NCBI GenBank assembly: GCA_023423415.1
Contig: JAFAFP010000132.1
Location: 1-40,732, forward strand
DNA: 40,732 nucleotides
Origin: Pseudomonadota bacterium
GTDB taxonomy: Bacteria; Pseudomonadota; Alphaproteobacteria; Rhizobiales; Xanthobacteraceae
Direction of reading: 5' to 3'
Shown: positions 40,186 to 40,732 of the stretch, one piece after another
Numbering within the stretch: position 1 is the first letter of the stretch
How the letters are laid out: each line of letters begins with the position of its first letter
Translations under genes and position numbers: made by a program
The notes under the pieces: model-generated
Seen by the model: the letters and a program-made list of their open reading frames with translations, nothing else
The model's database searches: none
Told to the model about the DNA's origin: nothing

Positions 40186-40732
40186 ATGACCGACCAGGCC
40201 ACGGTTGATACCGGTCGCGAAAGCACTTTTGCAACCGACACGCAGCGCGGGCGATGGCTGCGAGGCGCAGCAGCGCCTCTTGCCAGTGTCGCGCTGGCGA
40301 TCGTGGTCCTGGTCGCCTGGCAATATCTTCCGCCGCTTTTCGGCATTCCGAAATACATCATCCCTCGCGTCACCGATCTGGTGACCGAGTTCATCCGCAT
40401 GTGGAATCAGGAAAACCTGCTCGGCCATTTCATTTCCACGGCATCGATGTCGATCATCGGCTTCATTCTCGGCGGCCTGCTCGGCGCCGTGTTCGGCTAT
40501 ACGCTGGGCCTGCTGCCGACCGTCGAAAAGGTCCTGTCGCCCTACATTCTCGCACTGCAGATCGCACCGAAAGTCGCGTTCGCGCCGCTTTTCATTCTTT
40601 GGTTCGGATACAACGCGTGGCCAAAGCTGATCGTGACCATCCTGGTCGTGTTCTTCCCGATCCTGGTCAATGTGCTGCAGGCCATGCGGATTATGGATCG
40701 CGACATGGTGAACCTTGCGCGCGCCTACAACA
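40186..40732 (+). CDS. ABC transporter permease (partial, NitT/TauT type)
   Basis: The first 182 codons of a permease cut by the right end of the window. A polar N-terminus (to about residue 30) is followed by hydrophobic segments: VALAIVVLVAWQYLPP, SIIGFILGGLLGAVFGYTLG, SPYILALQIAPKVAFAPLFI and LIVTILVVFFPILVNVLQ. The end reaches the EAA-like cytoplasmic loop region (MRIMDRDMVNLARAYN), matching SsuC/TauC-type binding-protein-dependent permeases. ATG 40186 follows GGGAG. It completes the ATPase/binding protein/permease set. Confidence 0.92.
   Translation, partial: MTDQATVDTGRESTFATDTQRGRWLRGAAAPLASVALAIVVLVAWQYLPPLFGIPKYIIPRVTDLVTEFIRMWNQENLLGHFISTASMSIIGFILGGLLGAVFGYTLGLLPTVEKVLSPYILALQIAPKVAFAPLFILWFGYNAWPKLIVTILVVFFPILVNVLQAMRIMDRDMVNLARAYN

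Noticed and set aside
39257..40234. Minus-strand open frame of about 325 codons opposite the binding protein
   Set aside because: Antisense to a binding-protein gene with signal peptide and family motifs; no start signals.

Overview
The window (about 40.7 kb, GC-rich, dense, no tRNA, rRNA operon, CRISPR array or insertion sequence seen) looks like chromosome of an alphaproteobacterium of the Rhizobiales, most likely the Bradyrhizobiaceae/Nitrobacteraceae (Bradyrhizobium, Rhodopseudomonas, Afipia, Tardiphaga and relatives). The pointers are the split-type transhydrogenase pntA next to an aa3-oxidase subunit IV, GapR (DUF2312), the 41-residue L36, the fused MrpAB antiporter subunit, several Rhizobiales DUF families (DUF882, DUF1036, DUF1244) and a probable rreB small mRNA, a gene described as a Bradyrhizobiaceae hallmark. 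No genus is claimed.

Layout. 1-6.4 kb: energy and housekeeping genes (pntA 5' end, cytochrome oxidase subunit IV, an ABC1/UbiB-like kinase, a secreted unknown, bdhA, a SIMPL protein, an M3 oligopeptidase). 6.6-10.5 kb: a TPR/methyltransferase-like protein and an orphan NtrC-type response regulator with a perfect CtrA-like palindrome in front. 10.6-17.3 kb: envelope genes (a large L,D-transpeptidase, a DUF882/M15-type peptidase-like protein, an MltB-type lytic transglycosylase) interleaved with gapR and a nitronate monooxygenase. 17.4-19.1 kb: fpr with a three-copy 13-bp repeat in its leader, the rreB-like small mRNA, and DUF1244. 19.1-25.4 kb: a glycerate 2-kinase/pyruvate kinase pair around a DUF1036 gene, a PhnB-like protein, a TPR lipoprotein-like or secreted protein, rpmJ with its own promoter and structured leader, a small Cys-rich secreted protein and a tandem universal stress protein. 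25.8-31.8 kb: a complete, translationally coupled mrpA(B)CDEFG Na+(K+)/H+ antiporter operon. 32-40.7 kb: a divergent, IclR-controlled accessory region. Minus-strand genes are iclR, cupin, two-domain VOC (extradiol-type) protein, unknown, SDR and a NicC/salicylate-hydroxylase-like flavin monooxygenase; plus-strand genes are an ABC ATPase, a second flavin monooxygenase, a NMT1-type binding protein and a permease cut by the window end.

How it fits together. The last region reads as uptake plus ring hydroxylation/cleavage of an unidentified aromatic or N-heterocyclic acid, with candidate IclR operators in the shared intergenic region; the substrate is not determinable from sequence. The peptidoglycan genes around 10-17 kb fit the L,D-crosslinked wall of Rhizobiales. 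The most unusual small-scale element is the minus-strand small ORF at 18491-18568, preceded by a 17-nt perfect complement of the 16S rRNA 3' end.
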